DNA of 64,000 nucleotides from Halosimplex litoreum (GCF_016065055.1 NZ_CP065856.1:2107836-2171835), one strand, 5' to 3'. Positions 1-9,909 are shown, counted from the first letter of the stretch. Numbers and translations: made by a program. Notes: a model not told the origin generated them from the sequence alone.

Positions 1-1950
1 ACGGAGGTCAACGAACTCGAGGACCGCCGGTCGAACCTGGAGGGCGATCTCCGCGACGTTCGCGAACGCATCGACGCGATGGAGCCGTTCGCCGACCTGG
101 GCATCGACCTCGACCTGCTGTACGGCTACGATTCGCTGGCCGTGCAGGTCGGCGAGGGCGACGCCGACTCGGTCGAGCGCGTGTTGGCCGACGTCGAGGC
201 CCCCTCGCAGGTCTTCGCCGGCGACGGTGTCGTCGCCGCGTTCGCCCGCACCGACGATGGGACGCTCCAGAGCGCGCTCGTCGAGGCCGACGTCTCCGCG
301 CTGGAGGTCCCCGACGGCGAGGGCGACCCCGAGGAGTACCTCGACGAACTGCGTCACGAACGACAGAAGATCGAGTCGAACCTCTCGACGGTCGAGAGCC
401 AGCTCGAGGACCTGCGCTACGACGTAGCCGGTTTCTTGCTGGCCGCAGAGGAGAAACTCGCCGTCGAGGCCCAGAAGGCCGAGGCGCCGCTCTCCTTCGC
501 GACGACCGACAACGCCTTCGTCGCGGAGGGGTGGCTCCCGAGCGAACGGGTCGACGAGTTCGAGACGACCGTCAACGAGGCGGTCGACGGGCACGTCCAC
601 GTCGAAGAGCTCGAAGTGGCCGCCTACGACCGCCACGGTCACGGCCACACCGAGGCCGCCGCGGCCGAGACCGAACAGGCTGGCGTGGTCGACGCCGAAC
701 CGCCCGCCGACGCGCTCGACGGAGAGGAGTCGGAGTCCGAAGCTGAGTCGGACGAGCGACCCCAACAGGCCCGCGCCGACGGTGGCACGGTCACGATGGG
801 CGCCGCCGACGATCCGCCGACGGTCCAGGACAACCCCAGCACGATCAAACCGTTCGAACTGCTGACCCGCGCCGTCGGGCGCCCGAGCTACTCCGAGTTC
901 GACCCGACGATCCTCCTCTTTCTCACCTTCCCCCTGATGTTCGGCTTCATCATCGGGGACACCGGCTACGGGATCATCTACACCGCGATCGGCTACTACA
1001 TCTACGCGAACTTCGACTCCGACGCCTTCTCGAACCTCGGCATCATCACGATCGCCGCCGGTGTGTCGACGACGATATTCGGCGTCCTCTACGGCGAGCT
1101 ATTCGGACTGCACATCCTCGGTGAGCAGCTGTGGGTCAACGGCCTCGGCATGTCCCACCCGCCCATCGAGAAGGGCCTGTCGCCGGCCACCGGCTACTGG
1201 GCCCGCGCGTGGTTCGTGGTGACCGTGCTGTTCGGTATCCTGCACCTCAACACGGCCTACGCCCTCTCGTTCGTCGAGAACACCCAGCTCCACGGCGTCA
1301 AGGAGGCCGTCATCGAGAGCGGCTCGTGGATCCTGGCGCTCAACGGTCTCTGGCTATTCGTCTTCAGCCGCCTGTTCGACGGCGCCAAGCCCGACTTCCT
1401 CTTCGAGGTGTTCGGCAGCGGCGACACCGCCGCGTTCCACCTCGGATTCACCGGCTTCCCGACCGAGGTCGGGATGCTCGGTGGCGCGATGGTGCTGGCG
1501 GGGATGGCCCTGCTGGCGCTCGGACCGGCCCACGAACTCGTCGAGATCCACGTCGTGCTGGCCCACGCGCTGTCGTACCTGCGGATCGCCGCGGTGTTGC
1601 TCGCCAAGGCGGGGATGGCCTTCGCGGTCAACCTCCTCTTTTTCGGCGCCTACCAGCACCACGGCGAGTTCCACTACATGCTGGACTACGGCCCGCAGTA
1701 CGTCCAGAACAACTACGAGGGCGCGACGGTCATCTTCGGCGGGATGTTCCACGGCAGCCCGGCGATGTTGGTGTTCGGGGTGCTCGTGCTGATCCTCGGC
1801 CACATCGTCGTGCTCATCCTCGGGGTGACCTCCTCGGGTATCCAGTCCATCCGTCTGGAGTACTTCGAGTTCTTCGAGAAGTTCTACGACGGCGACGGCG
1901 AGACCTACTCGCCGTTCGGACGCGAGCGGGTCTACACTCGCGACCAGTAG
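1..1950 (+). CDS. atpI: A-type ATP synthase subunit I/a (5' partial)
   Basis: Membrane stator subunit of the archaeal A-ATPase; it forms the proton half-channels against the c ring. The reading frame is open from base 1, so the true start lies upstream; the first internal ATG is at 79. The N-terminal half is a coiled-coil cytoplasmic arm. It is followed by an acidic, His-containing linker (about 640-830) and then by roughly seven hydrophobic helices. The late helix with LSYLRIAAV carries the Arg expected to face the c-ring carboxylate. It heads the atp cluster; atpK follows after about 200 bp with its own promoter-like box. Confidence 0.95.
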   Translation, partial: TEVNELEDRRSNLEGDLRDVRERIDAMEPFADLGIDLDLLYGYDSLAVQVGEGDADSVERVLADVEAPSQVFAGDGVVAAFARTDDGTLQSALVEADVSALEVPDGEGDPEEYLDELRHERQKIESNLSTVESQLEDLRYDVAGFLLAAEEKLAVEAQKAEAPLSFATTDNAFVAEGWLPSERVDEFETTVNEAVDGHVHVEELEVAAYDRHGHGHTEAAAAETEQAGVVDAEPPADALDGEESESEAESDERPQQARADGGTVTMGAADDPPTVQDNPSTIKPFELLTRAVGRPSYSEFDPTILLFLTFPLMFGFIIGDTGYGIIYTAIGYYIYANFDSDAFSNLGIITIAAGVSTTIFGVLYGELFGLHILGEQLWVNGLGMSHPPIEKGLSPATGYWARAWFVVTVLFGILHLNTAYALSFVENTQLHGVKEAVIESGSWILALNGLWLFVFSRLFDGAKPDFLFEVFGSGDTAAFHLGFTGFPTEVGMLGGAMVLAGMALLALGPAHELVEIHVVLAHALSYLRIAAVLLAKAGMAFAVNLLFFGAYQHHGEFHYMLDYGPQYVQNNYEGATVIFGGMFHGSPAMLVFGVLVLILGHIVVLILGVTSSGIQSIRLEYFEFFEKFYDGDGETYSPFGRERVYTRDQ

Positions 1951-2081
1951 GCCGCTCGGGTCTTCCGCGACCGTTCGATTTTCGGTGGTTTCGAACGACT
2001 ACCGTCTCGGTCGAGTGGGCTGACACCGTGACACACGGAGAGACGTCCGGACTGGGCGTATCTGCCGGCGGATTTGAGAAC

Positions 2082-2088
2082 CTTTATG
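2082..2088 (+). promoter_or_regulatory. TATA-like box before atpK
   Basis: A GAGAACCTTTATGCC context resembles a haloarchaeal BRE/TATA pair. It lies in the only sizeable gap of the atp run, so the K-E-C-F-A-B genes could be transcribed separately from atpI. Inference from sequence only. Confidence 0.4.
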
Positions 2089-2146
2089 CCCCGCATAGAG
2101 CAAACGTCACCCTGTACGGAAACCAATCCCGGCATCCACAACAACA

Positions 2147-2404
2147 ATGTTCGAAAACGCTCTACAGCTGGCGGCAGTCGCACTGCAGCAAGGCAGCAGT
2201 CCCGTCCTCGAGAATCAGGGGGCCGCGGCGATCGCGGTCGGGCTCGGCGCGCTCGCGACGGGCTACGCCCAGCGCGGCATCGGGTCGGCGGCAGTCGGCG
2301 CCGTCGCGGAGGACGACGACGTGTTCGTCCCGGCGCTGATCTTCACAGCGCTCCCGGAGACGCTCGTCATTATCGCGTTCGTGACGATCTTCATCGCGCA
2401 GTAA
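2147..2404 (+). CDS. atpK: A-type ATP synthase subunit K/c (proteolipid ring)
   Basis: 85-residue rotor ring subunit. Two hydrophobic helices are joined by a short polar loop (AQRG...EDDD). The carboxylate in the second helix (Glu71 in TALPETLVII) is the residue expected to bind and release the proton. The size fits the two-helix archaeal form rather than a duplicated ring protein. The ATG is the only plausible start. The gene lies between atpI and atpE. No Na+-type ligand set was recognised, and haloarchaeal enzymes are taken to use protons. Confidence 0.93.
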   Translation: MFENALQLAAVALQQGSSPVLENQGAAAIAVGLGALATGYAQRGIGSAAVGAVAEDDDVFVPALIFTALPETLVIIAFVTIFIAQ

Positions 2405-2430
2405 CCGCACCGAGAACCCTTTCACTACAC

Positions 2431-3012
2431 ATGAGCCTCGATACAGTCGTAGAGGACATTCGAGACGAGGCCCGCGCGCGTGCGGAGGAAGTTCGGGCCG
2501 ACGCCGAGGCACAGGCGACGGAGATCATCGAAGACGCCGAGGCCGACGCCGAGGCCATCCGCGAGGAGCGCGCCGAGGAGGTCGAGGCCACGATCGAGCA
2601 GGAGCGCGAGCAGATGCTGTCGAGCGCGAACCTCGAGGCCAAACAGGAACGGCTCGGCGCTCGCCGGGACGTGCTCCAGGAGGTCCGCGCGACCGTCGAG
2701 GACGAGCTGACGGCGCTGGACGGTGACGAGCGCGAGGAGCTGACGCGGGCCCTGCTGGACGCCGCCAGCGAGGAGTTCGACGACGGCGACGACGTGCGGG
2801 TGTACGGTCGCGCCGACGACGAGGAGCTGCTGACCGACCTGGCCGACGAACACGGCTACGAGTACGCCGGCGAGCGCGACTGTCTCGGCGGGGTCGTCGT
2901 CGAGAGTGAGGCCTCGCGAGTCCGGGTGAACAACACGTTCGACTCGGTGCTGGCGGACGTCTGGGAGGACGAACTCCGGGAGATCAGCACCCGTCTGTTC
3001 GAAGACCAATGA
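2431..3012 (+). CDS. atpE: A-type ATP synthase subunit E (peripheral stalk)
   Basis: 193-residue stalk protein that links the catalytic head to the membrane stator. The first ~90 residues are an Ala/Glu/Arg-rich helix typical of the E-subunit coiled coil. The C-terminal half is a globular domain ending in RVRVNNTFDSVL, a family-like signature. The start MSLDTVVEDI is 26 bp after the atpK stop. The stop overlaps the atpC start (ATGA), pointing to translational coupling. A longer upstream reading frame from 2074 overlaps atpK and is not credible. Confidence 0.93.
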   Translation: MSLDTVVEDIRDEARARAEEVRADAEAQATEIIEDAEADAEAIREERAEEVEATIEQEREQMLSSANLEAKQERLGARRDVLQEVRATVEDELTALDGDEREELTRALLDAASEEFDDGDDVRVYGRADDEELLTDLADEHGYEYAGERDCLGGVVVESEASRVRVNNTFDSVLADVWEDELREISTRLFEDQ

Positions 3013-4067
3013 GCGCGCCGGACCAACAGACGAGCAACTACGAGTACGTCAACGCCCGCGTGCGGTCCCGTCGGTCGTCGCTGTTCGACGACGACGACTA
3101 CCGGAAGCTGGTCCGCATGGGGCCGGGCGAGATCGCCCGCTTCATGGAGGAGTCGGAGTACGAGGCCGAGATGAACCGGCTCGGCGCCCGACACGACGGT
3201 GTCGACCTCATCGAGTACGCGCTCAACCAGAACCTCGCCAAGCACTTCGAGGACCTGCTTCGCTGGTCGGACGGGAAACTGTACGACTACGTCGTCCGGT
3301 ACCTCCGCAAGTTCGACGCCTGGAACGTCAAGACGGTCCTGCGTGGCGTCTATTCGGGCGCCGACGCGACCGACGTCGAGGACGACCTCATTCGGGCGGG
3401 CGAGTTCTCCGAGGATCAGCTCACGCGACTGCTCGGGGCAGAGTCGGTCGACGACGTCCTGGCCGCGCTCGAGGGAACCATCTTCGGTGAACCGCTCGAG
3501 GCGGCCCTCGAGGACTACGAGTCGACCGGACTGTTGGTGCCGCTGGAGAACGCGGTCGACCGGACGTTCTACGAGACGCTCATCGAGGGGCTCCCGAGCA
3601 ACCCCGACCGGCCGACGGAGCTGTACGTGCAGTTCCTGCGGGCGGAGATCGACTTCCGGAACGTCCGGAACGTGCTCCGACTCGCGCGGACGGAGACGGA
3701 GATGGACCCGGCGGAGTACTTCATCGAGGGCGGTCGGCTGTTCGACGCCGAGGAGCTGCGCCAGCTGGTCGAAGACGAGGCGGCGCTGGTCGAGCGGATC
3801 CGCGAGAGCACCTACGGCGACGACCTCGACGAGGCGCTGCGTGTCCTCGACGAGGCCGACAGCCTCATCGAGTTCGAGCACGCGCTGGACGCGGCGCTGT
3901 TGGCGTACGCCGACACGCTTTCGAACCGCTATCCCCTATCGGTCTGTCCGGTGCTGTCGTACGTCCTCGCCAAGGAGCGGGAGATCAACAACATCCGCGC
4001 GGTCGCGCGCGGTCGCGAGGCGGGGCTCTCGCCGGAGCAGATCCGCGAGGAACTGGTGGTACGATGA
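3009..4067 (+). CDS. atpC: A-type ATP synthase subunit C (central-stalk socket, V-type d homologue)
   Basis: 352-residue all-helical protein that sits on the c ring and receives the central axle. Three repeated helical lobes contain motifs such as YVNARVRSRRS near the N-terminus and YVLAKEREINNIRAVARGRE near the C-terminus, the latter a clear family signature. Overlaps atpE and atpF by 4 bp at each end (ATGA), as expected of a coupled operon. Length is usual for the family. Confidence 0.94.
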   Translation: MSAPDQQTSNYEYVNARVRSRRSSLFDDDDYRKLVRMGPGEIARFMEESEYEAEMNRLGARHDGVDLIEYALNQNLAKHFEDLLRWSDGKLYDYVVRYLRKFDAWNVKTVLRGVYSGADATDVEDDLIRAGEFSEDQLTRLLGAESVDDVLAALEGTIFGEPLEAALEDYESTGLLVPLENAVDRTFYETLIEGLPSNPDRPTELYVQFLRAEIDFRNVRNVLRLARTETEMDPAEYFIEGGRLFDAEELRQLVEDEAALVERIRESTYGDDLDEALRVLDEADSLIEFEHALDAALLAYADTLSNRYPLSVCPVLSYVLAKEREINNIRAVARGREAGLSPEQIREELVVR

Positions 4068-4387
4068 GCCAGGAGATCGCCGTCGTCGGCAGTCCGGACT
4101 TCACGACCGGCTTCCGACTCGCCGGCGTCCGGGAGTTCGCGGACGTGCCCGACGACGACAAGGACGAACAGCTCGACGACGCGGTCCGGGAGATGCTCGA
4201 CGACGACAACGTGGGCATCCTCGTGATGCACGACGAGGACCTCGACCACCTCTCCCGGAACGTCCGTTCGGACGTCGAAACGAGCGTGGAGCCGGTGCTG
4301 GTCACCCTCGGTGGCGAGGCCGGCTCCAGCGGACTGCGCGAGCAGATCAAACGCGCCATCGGCATCGACCTGATGGAGGAAGACTAA
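4064..4387 (+). CDS. atpF: A-type ATP synthase subunit F (central stalk)
   Basis: 107-residue small stalk subunit with a CheY-like fold in the known family. The N-terminal [16 protein letters not shown] is a strong family pattern, and the middle contains the usual acidic helix and [10 protein letters not shown] strand. It overlaps atpC by 4 bp and ends one base before the atpA ATG. It couples rotation between the A3B3 head and subunit C. Confidence 0.93.
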   Translation: MSQEIAVVGSPDFTTGFRLAGVREFADVPDDDKDEQLDDAVREMLDDDNVGILVMHDEDLDHLSRNVRSDVETSVEPVLVTLGGEAGSSGLREQIKRAIGIDLMEED

Positions 4388-4388
4388 C

Positions 4389-6167
4389 ATGAGCCAAGCA
4401 ACAGACACGACCGTTCGCGAGGACGGCGTCATCGAGAGCGTGTCGGGGCCGGTCGTCACGGCCAAGAACCTCGACGCGAAGATGAACGACGTCGTCTACG
4501 TCGGCGAAGAGGGACTGATGGGCGAGGTCATCGAGATCGAGGGAGCGATTACGACGATCCAGGTCTACGAGGAGACCTCCGCGGTCTCGCCCGGCGAACC
4601 CGTCGAAGGGACGGGCGCGCCGCTGTCGGTCGACCTCGGCCCGGGCATGCTGGACTCCATCTACGACGGCGTCCAGCGCCCGCTCGACGTCCTCGAGGAC
4701 AAGATGGGGTCGGCCTTCCTCGACCGGGGCGTCGACGCCCCCGGTATCGACCTGGAGAAGACCTGGGAGTTCACCCCCGACGTCTCCGAGGGCGACGAGG
4801 TCGCCCGCGGCGACATCGTCGGCATCGTCCCCGAGACGCCCAGTATCGACCACAAGGTGATGGTGCCGCCGGGCGCCCTCGACGAGGGCGAGACGGCCGA
4901 GGTCGTCTCGATCGAGTCGGGCAACTTCACCGTCGAGGACACCGTCGCCGAACTCGACGACGGGACCGAGATCCAGATGCGCCAGGAGTGGCCGGTCCGC
5001 GAGGCCCGACCCACCGAGGACAAGCAGACGCCGACGGAGCCGCTCACGTCCGGCCAGCGCATCCTCGACGGCCTGTTCCCGCTCGCGAAGGGCGGGACCG
5101 CGGCCATCCCGGGTCCGTTCGGCTCCGGGAAGACCGTCACCCAGCAGAGCCTGGCGAAGTTCGCCGACGCCGACATCGTCGTCTACATCGGCTGTGGCGA
5201 GCGGGGTAACGAGATGACGGAGGTCATCGACGACTTCCCGGAGCTGCCGGACCCCCAGACGGGCAACGCCCTGATGGCCCGGACCTGCCTCATCGCCAAC
5301 ACGTCGAACATGCCGGTCGCGGCCCGGGAATCCTGCGTCTACACCGGGATCACCATCGCGGAACACTACCGCGACATGGGCTACGACGTAGCGCTGATGG
5401 CCGACTCCACCTCGCGGTGGGCCGAGGCCATGCGCGAGATCTCCTCGCGGCTGGAGGAGATGCCCGGCGAGGAGGGCTACCCTGCCTACCTCGCCGCCCG
5501 CCTGTCGCAGTTCTACGAGCGGGCCGGCTACTTCGACAACATCAACGGCACCGAGGGCTCGATCTCGGCGATCGGCGCCGTCTCGCCGCCCGGCGGTGAC
5601 TTCTCCGAGCCGGTCACCCAGAACACGCTGCGTATCGTCAAGACGTTCTGGGCGCTGGACTCGGACCTGGCCGAGAAGCGACACTTCCCGGCGATCAACT
5701 GGAACGACTCGTACTCGCTGTATCGGGACCAGCTGGACCCGTGGTTCGAGGACAACGTCGCCGACGACTGGCCCGAACAGCGCCAGTGGGGCATCGACGT
5801 GCTCGACGAGGACGGCGAACTGCAGGAGGTCGTCCAGCTCGTCGGCAAGGACGCCCTGCCCGAGGACCAGCAGCTGACCCTGGAAGTCGCGCGCTTCATC
5901 AAGGAGGCGTGGCTCCAGCAGAACGCGCTGCACGACGTCGACCGCTACTGTCCGCCCCACAAGACCTACCGGATCCTCGGCGCGATCCGGACGTTCAACG
6001 ACGAGGCGGAGGACGCGCTCGACGCGGGCGTCCCGATCGACGAGATCACGGGCATCGACGCCGCGCCGCGCCTGAACCGCATCGGCACGACGCCCGACGA
6101 CGAGGTCGACGAGTTCGTCGACCAGCTCGAAGACGACATCACCGAACAACTGCGCTCCCTGTACTAA
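4389..6167 (+). CDS. atpA: A-type ATP synthase catalytic subunit A
   Basis: 592-residue catalytic subunit. The order is a beta-barrel N-terminus, the A-type non-homologous insert (roughly residues 110-200), the P-loop [12 protein letters not shown] at about 242-253, the catalytic Glu in [11 protein letters not shown], the [13 protein letters not shown] motif, and a helical C-terminus. No intein interrupts the P-loop. ATG at 4389 follows the atpF stop directly. Together with AtpB it forms the hexameric head. Confidence 0.97.
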   Translation: MSQATDTTVREDGVIESVSGPVVTAKNLDAKMNDVVYVGEEGLMGEVIEIEGAITTIQVYEETSAVSPGEPVEGTGAPLSVDLGPGMLDSIYDGVQRPLDVLEDKMGSAFLDRGVDAPGIDLEKTWEFTPDVSEGDEVARGDIVGIVPETPSIDHKVMVPPGALDEGETAEVVSIESGNFTVEDTVAELDDGTEIQMRQEWPVREARPTEDKQTPTEPLTSGQRILDGLFPLAKGGTAAIPGPFGSGKTVTQQSLAKFADADIVVYIGCGERGNEMTEVIDDFPELPDPQTGNALMARTCLIANTSNMPVAARESCVYTGITIAEHYRDMGYDVALMADSTSRWAEAMREISSRLEEMPGEEGYPAYLAARLSQFYERAGYFDNINGTEGSISAIGAVSPPGGDFSEPVTQNTLRIVKTFWALDSDLAEKRHFPAINWNDSYSLYRDQLDPWFEDNVADDWPEQRQWGIDVLDEDGELQEVVQLVGKDALPEDQQLTLEVARFIKEAWLQQNALHDVDRYCPPHKTYRILGAIRTFNDEAEDALDAGVPIDEITGIDAAPRLNRIGTTPDDEVDEFVDQLEDDITEQLRSLY

Positions 6168-6169
6168 CG

Positions 6170-7585
6170 ATGAAAGAATACCAGACAATCACGGAAATCA
6201 GCGGTCCGCTGGTCCACGTCGAGACCGACGAGCCGATCGGCTACGACGAGATCGTCGAGATCGAGACCGGCGACGGCGAGACCCGCCGCGGCCAGGTGCT
6301 CGACTCCTCGTCGGACCACGTCGCAATCCAGGTGTTCGAAGGCACCGAGGGCATCGACACGGACTCGTCGGTCCGGTTCCTCGGCGAGACGATGAAGATG
6401 CCCGTCACCGAGGACCTGCTCGGCCGCGTCCTCGACGGGTCGGGCAACCCCATCGACGGCGGCCCCGACATCGTCCCCGACGAGCGACGGGACATCGTCG
6501 GCGAAGCGATCAACCCCTACTCCCGCGAGTACCCCGAGGACTTCATCCAGACGGGCGTCTCGGCCATCGACGGCATGAACACGCTCGTTCGCGGCCAGAA
6601 GCTCCCCATCTTCTCGGGTGCGGGGCTGCCCCACAACGACCTGGCCCTGCAGATCGCCCGTCAGGCCTCCGTCCCGGAGGAAGAGGGCGACGACGGCGAC
6701 GACGAGGGCTCCGAGTTCGCGGTGATCTTCGGTGCGATGGGGATCACCGCCGAGGAGGCCAACGAGTTCATGGACGACTTCGAGCGCACCGGCGCGCTGG
6801 AACGCTCGGTCGTCTTCATGAACCTCGCGGACGACCCCGCCGTCGAGCGGACGGTCACGCCGCGACTCGCCCTCACGACCGCGGAGTACCTCGCCTTCGA
6901 CAAGGGGTACCACGTGCTGGTCATCCTCACGGACATGACCAACTACTGTGAGGCGCTGCGCGAGATCGGCGCGGCGCGCGAGGAGGTTCCGGGCCGACGT
7001 GGCTACCCCGGGTACATGTACACCGACCTCGCTCAGCTCTACGAGCGAGCCGGCCGTATCAAGGGCGAGGAGGGCTCCATCACGCAGATTCCCATCCTGA
7101 CGATGCCCAGCGAGGACATCACCCACCCGATCCCGGACCTGACCGGGTACATCACGGAGGGGCAGATCCTCATCGACGGCGACCTCAACAGCGAGGGCAT
7201 CCAGCCGCCGATCGACCCGCTGCCGTCGCTGTCCCGGTTGATGGACGACGGTATCGGCGAGGGGCTCACCCGCGGTGACCACGGCGGCGTCTCCGACCAG
7301 CTCTACGCCGCCTACGCCGAGGGCGAGGACCTGCGCGACCTCGTGAACATCGTCGGTCGCGAGGCGCTCTCGGAGCGTGACAACAAGTACCTCGACTTCG
7401 CCGAGCAGTTCGAAGAGGAGTTCGTCCAGCAGGGCTACGACACGAACCGCGACATCGAGGAGACGCTGGACATCGGCTGGGATCTCCTCTCGATGCTCCC
7501 CAAGGAGGAGCTCAACCGCATCGACGAGGAGAACATCGCGGAGTACTACCGCGAGGACGTCGAGGCCGAAGTCGCCGCCGACTGA
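6170..7585 (+). CDS. atpB: A-type ATP synthase regulatory subunit B
   Basis: 471-residue non-catalytic nucleotide-binding subunit. Start [10 protein letters not shown] at 6170 lies 2 bp after the atpA stop; an open frame extends upstream inside atpA but is not used. The classical P-loop Lys is absent ([18 protein letters not shown]), as expected for B. The signature [19 protein letters not shown] is intact. In many haloarchaea atpD follows directly; here the next genes are the phototrophy cluster. Confidence 0.96.
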   Translation: MKEYQTITEISGPLVHVETDEPIGYDEIVEIETGDGETRRGQVLDSSSDHVAIQVFEGTEGIDTDSSVRFLGETMKMPVTEDLLGRVLDGSGNPIDGGPDIVPDERRDIVGEAINPYSREYPEDFIQTGVSAIDGMNTLVRGQKLPIFSGAGLPHNDLALQIARQASVPEEEGDDGDDEGSEFAVIFGAMGITAEEANEFMDDFERTGALERSVVFMNLADDPAVERTVTPRLALTTAEYLAFDKGYHVLVILTDMTNYCEALREIGAAREEVPGRRGYPGYMYTDLAQLYERAGRIKGEEGSITQIPILTMPSEDITHPIPDLTGYITEGQILIDGDLNSEGIQPPIDPLPSLSRLMDDGIGEGLTRGDHGGVSDQLYAAYAEGEDLRDLVNIVGREALSERDNKYLDFAEQFEEEFVQQGYDTNRDIEETLDIGWDLLSMLPKEELNRIDEENIAEYYREDVEAEVAAD

Positions 7586-7711
7586 GGACGGTTCCGTCGC
7601 CGACGAGTTTTTCCAGTCGCCGGTCGGCCAGTCGAAACAGCGGACGACGTTGCCGGATCCCGAGTGGATGCGAGGACAACGCTCTTGACGGACCCGCAAG
7701 TACTTCGGTGC

Positions 7712-9703
7712 ATGACTCGCTCCACTGCGGGGGCGGGGCGACGAGTGCTGTACGTCGATCCCGACGACGAGCGCGCGGCGCCGGTCGCCGACGCGCTCCG
7801 CGATGCGGGCTACGCGTTCGAACGGGCGCGGGACGCGACGGCGGCGCTGGACGCCATCGAGACCGACCCCCCGGCCGCCGTCGTCAGCGAGCGGCGGCTG
7901 CCCGATAGTTCGGGGCTGGCACTGCTCCGTGACGTTCGCGAGCGGACCGACGACCTCCCGTTTCTGGTCTTCACTGCGGTCGGCGACGAACACCTGGCGA
8001 GTGACGCCATCGCCGCCGACGTCACCGACTACGTGCCCCGCGACCCGCCCGAGAAGCAACTGGGCGCGCTGGTCGACGGGCTCGACGCGGCGGTCGCGGC
8101 GGGCGACCGTCGGTTCGCCGAGGTGACCGAACAGCTGAAAGACCGGGCGATGGACGAGGCGCCGGTGGGGATCACTATCGGTGACGGGAAACGCCGAGAC
8201 ACGCCGCTGATCTACGTCAACGACGCCTTCGAGGAGCTGGCGGGCTACGACGAGGCGGAGGTGCTCGGTCGCAACTGCAACTTCATGCAGGGCGACCAGT
8301 CCGACGAGGCGAAGATCGCGGAGATGGCGGCGGCGATCGACGCCGGCGAGCCGGTCTCGGTCGAACTCGTCAACTACACCGACGACGGCGAGGAGTTCTG
8401 GAACCGGGTCCACATCGCGCCGATCGGCGGCGACGACGGGGAGCCGACCCACTACGTCGGCTTCCAGGAGGACGTGACCGACCGCGTCGAGGCCGAGCGG
8501 GAGGCCCAGCGCCAGGCCGAGAAGGCCAGGACCGAACGCCAGAAAGTCGAGGCGCTACTCGACCGGCTCGACGGCCTGTTGACGGACGTCACCAGCGCGT
8601 TGCTGAGCGCGGAGGGGCGGGCGGCGGTCGAGCGGGCGGTCACCGATCGACTGGCCGAGACCGACGAGTACGCGCTGGCGTGGGTCGGTGAGGCCGAGCC
8701 GGCGACCGATTCGATCGCCCCGAGTACCTGGGCGGGCGTCGCGGACCCGCCCGCGCTCGAACTCCCGGTCGACGGCACGGACCCGGCGGCGCGGGCCGCC
8801 CGGACCGGCGAGGCGCAGTTCGTCGACGCCGAGGCGGTCCCGCCGGTCTACGACGGACTGGTCGACGGCGGCGCGGGCGGGCTGGCCGCCCTGCCGTTGC
8901 AGTACGGCGACGTGGGCTACGGAGTCCTCGTCGTCGGCCTCCGCCCGGACGCCCGACTCCCCGAGCCCGAACAGCGCGTGCTCGCGGCGGTCGCGCAGTC
9001 GACCGCGATGGCGTTGCACGCGCTGACCTCCCAGCGGTTGCTCGGCTCCGACGACGTGACGGAGTTAGCGTTCTCGCTGGCCGGCGACGACCCCTTCTTC
9101 GTCGGGCTTTCGGCGGCGCTCGACGCCGAGTTCGTTCACACCGGCACCGTCACGCGCGAGGCCGGGCCGACGACCTTCTTCTTCGAGACGAACGCCGAAC
9201 CGGCGGCGGTCGTCGAGGCCGCGGCCGCCCGCGAGGACGTGACCGCGTGTACGCCAGTTACGACGGGCGACGGCCGCTCGGTCGTCGAATTCAGCGTCTC
9301 GGAGTCACCGCTGGTCCGGCTGTTGCTCGACCGAGGTGGACGTATCGCCGCGATGTCCGCCGCGGGCGGTACCGGCGACCTGACAGTCGAGATCCCGCCC
9401 GAGGCGCAGCCGCGGACGGTCGTCGAGGCCGTCGAAGATCGAGTCGACGGCGCGGATCTGTCGGCCTACCGCGAGCACGAGCGCCCGGCCGAGAACCGCC
9501 AGGACGTGCGCGCGCGCATCGACAACCGGCTGACGGACCGCCAGTCGACCGCGCTCCAGACCGCCATCGTCGGCGGCTTCTTCGAGTGGCCCCGCGAGAC
9601 GAACGGGGAGGACCTCGCCGCGGCCATGGATATCGGCCGCTCCACGTTCCACCAGCACCTCCGGGCGGCCCAGCGGAAGGTCTTCGAGGAACTGTACGAC
9701 TGA
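7712..9703 (+). CDS. bat: Bat-like bacterio-opsin activator with receiver-like, LOV, GAF and HTH_10 domains
   Basis: 663-residue transcription regulator immediately upstream of bop. Domain order: degenerate receiver (about 10-125); PAS/LOV (about 135-260); GAF-like (about 270-440); bacterio-opsin-activator region and HTH_10 at the C-terminus (LTDRQSTALQTAIVGGFFEW to the end). The LOV core is intact: GRNCNFMQG with Cys189, NYTDDGEEFWN and GFQEDVT match flavin-binding LOV sites, so blue-light sensing is likely. In the receiver, Glu60 (VVSERRLPD) sits where the phosphoacceptor Asp is expected, so phosphorylation control is unlikely. ATG at 7712 is preferred over ATG 7664 because it aligns with the receiver start. 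Probable target: the palindrome upstream of bop. Confidence 0.88.
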   Translation: MTRSTAGAGRRVLYVDPDDERAAPVADALRDAGYAFERARDATAALDAIETDPPAAVVSERRLPDSSGLALLRDVRERTDDLPFLVFTAVGDEHLASDAIAADVTDYVPRDPPEKQLGALVDGLDAAVAAGDRRFAEVTEQLKDRAMDEAPVGITIGDGKRRDTPLIYVNDAFEELAGYDEAEVLGRNCNFMQGDQSDEAKIAEMAAAIDAGEPVSVELVNYTDDGEEFWNRVHIAPIGGDDGEPTHYVGFQEDVTDRVEAEREAQRQAEKARTERQKVEALLDRLDGLLTDVTSALLSAEGRAAVERAVTDRLAETDEYALAWVGEAEPATDSIAPSTWAGVADPPALELPVDGTDPAARAARTGEAQFVDAEAVPPVYDGLVDGGAGGLAALPLQYGDVGYGVLVVGLRPDARLPEPEQRVLAAVAQSTAMALHALTSQRLLGSDDVTELAFSLAGDDPFFVGLSAALDAEFVHTGTVTREAGPTTFFFETNAEPAAVVEAAAAREDVTACTPVTTGDGRSVVEFSVSESPLVRLLLDRGGRIAAMSAAGGTGDLTVEIPPEAQPRTVVEAVEDRVDGADLSAYREHERPAENRQDVRARIDNRLTDRQSTALQTAIVGGFFEWPRETNGEDLAAAMDIGRSTFHQHLRAAQRKVFEELYD

Positions 9704-9729
9704 CCGCGGTGTCGTTCCGTCGTCCGAAT

Positions 9730-9736
9730 TTATATA
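9730..9736 (+). promoter_or_regulatory. TATA-like box in the bat-bop gap
   Basis: AATTTATATAC about 26 bp after the bat stop. It is too far from bop for a leaderless start and could drive a longer leader or the 42-codon frame at 9752-9880, which begins with GTG about 20 bp downstream. Confidence 0.3.
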
Positions 9737-9850
9737 CTCCTGTCTTCGAACGTGCGCGCCGAACGGGGGAACTTGCTGGCATCTTTTCGGAAAATGACGC
9801 TTTCGACGTCGCTACTACCAACTGACAAAGAGACAGCAGTACCAGGTCCA

Positions 9851-9866
9851 AATCCAACTAGTTGGG
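9851..9866 (+). promoter_or_regulatory. Bop upstream activating sequence (Bat site candidate)
   Basis: Contains the perfect 12-bp palindrome CCAACTAGTTGG (9854-9865), 44 bp before the bop start. As I recall it, the Halobacterium bop UAS consensus is ACCCNNACTAGTTNGG; this site matches 12 of the 14 specified bases. A T-rich TATA candidate (TCTTTTGA, 9873-9880) lies just downstream, and the mRNA would start close to the ATG. Confidence 0.65.
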
Positions 9867-9909
9867 CATCTTTCTTTTGAGGCAAAAATCCCCAGTGCTA
9901 GGTGTAGTC

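Noticed and set aside
1131..2339. 402-codon plus-strand frame across atpI and atpK
   Set aside because: Arg/Pro-rich out-of-frame reading of two well-supported genes.
4347..6188. 613-codon minus-strand open frame over atpA
   Set aside because: Shadow of atpA caused by high GC and codon bias; no domain, and atpA is beyond doubt.
6164..8452. 762-codon minus-strand open frame over atpB and bat
   Set aside because: Antisense shadow spanning two real genes; Val/Arg/Asp-rich composition typical of such shadows.
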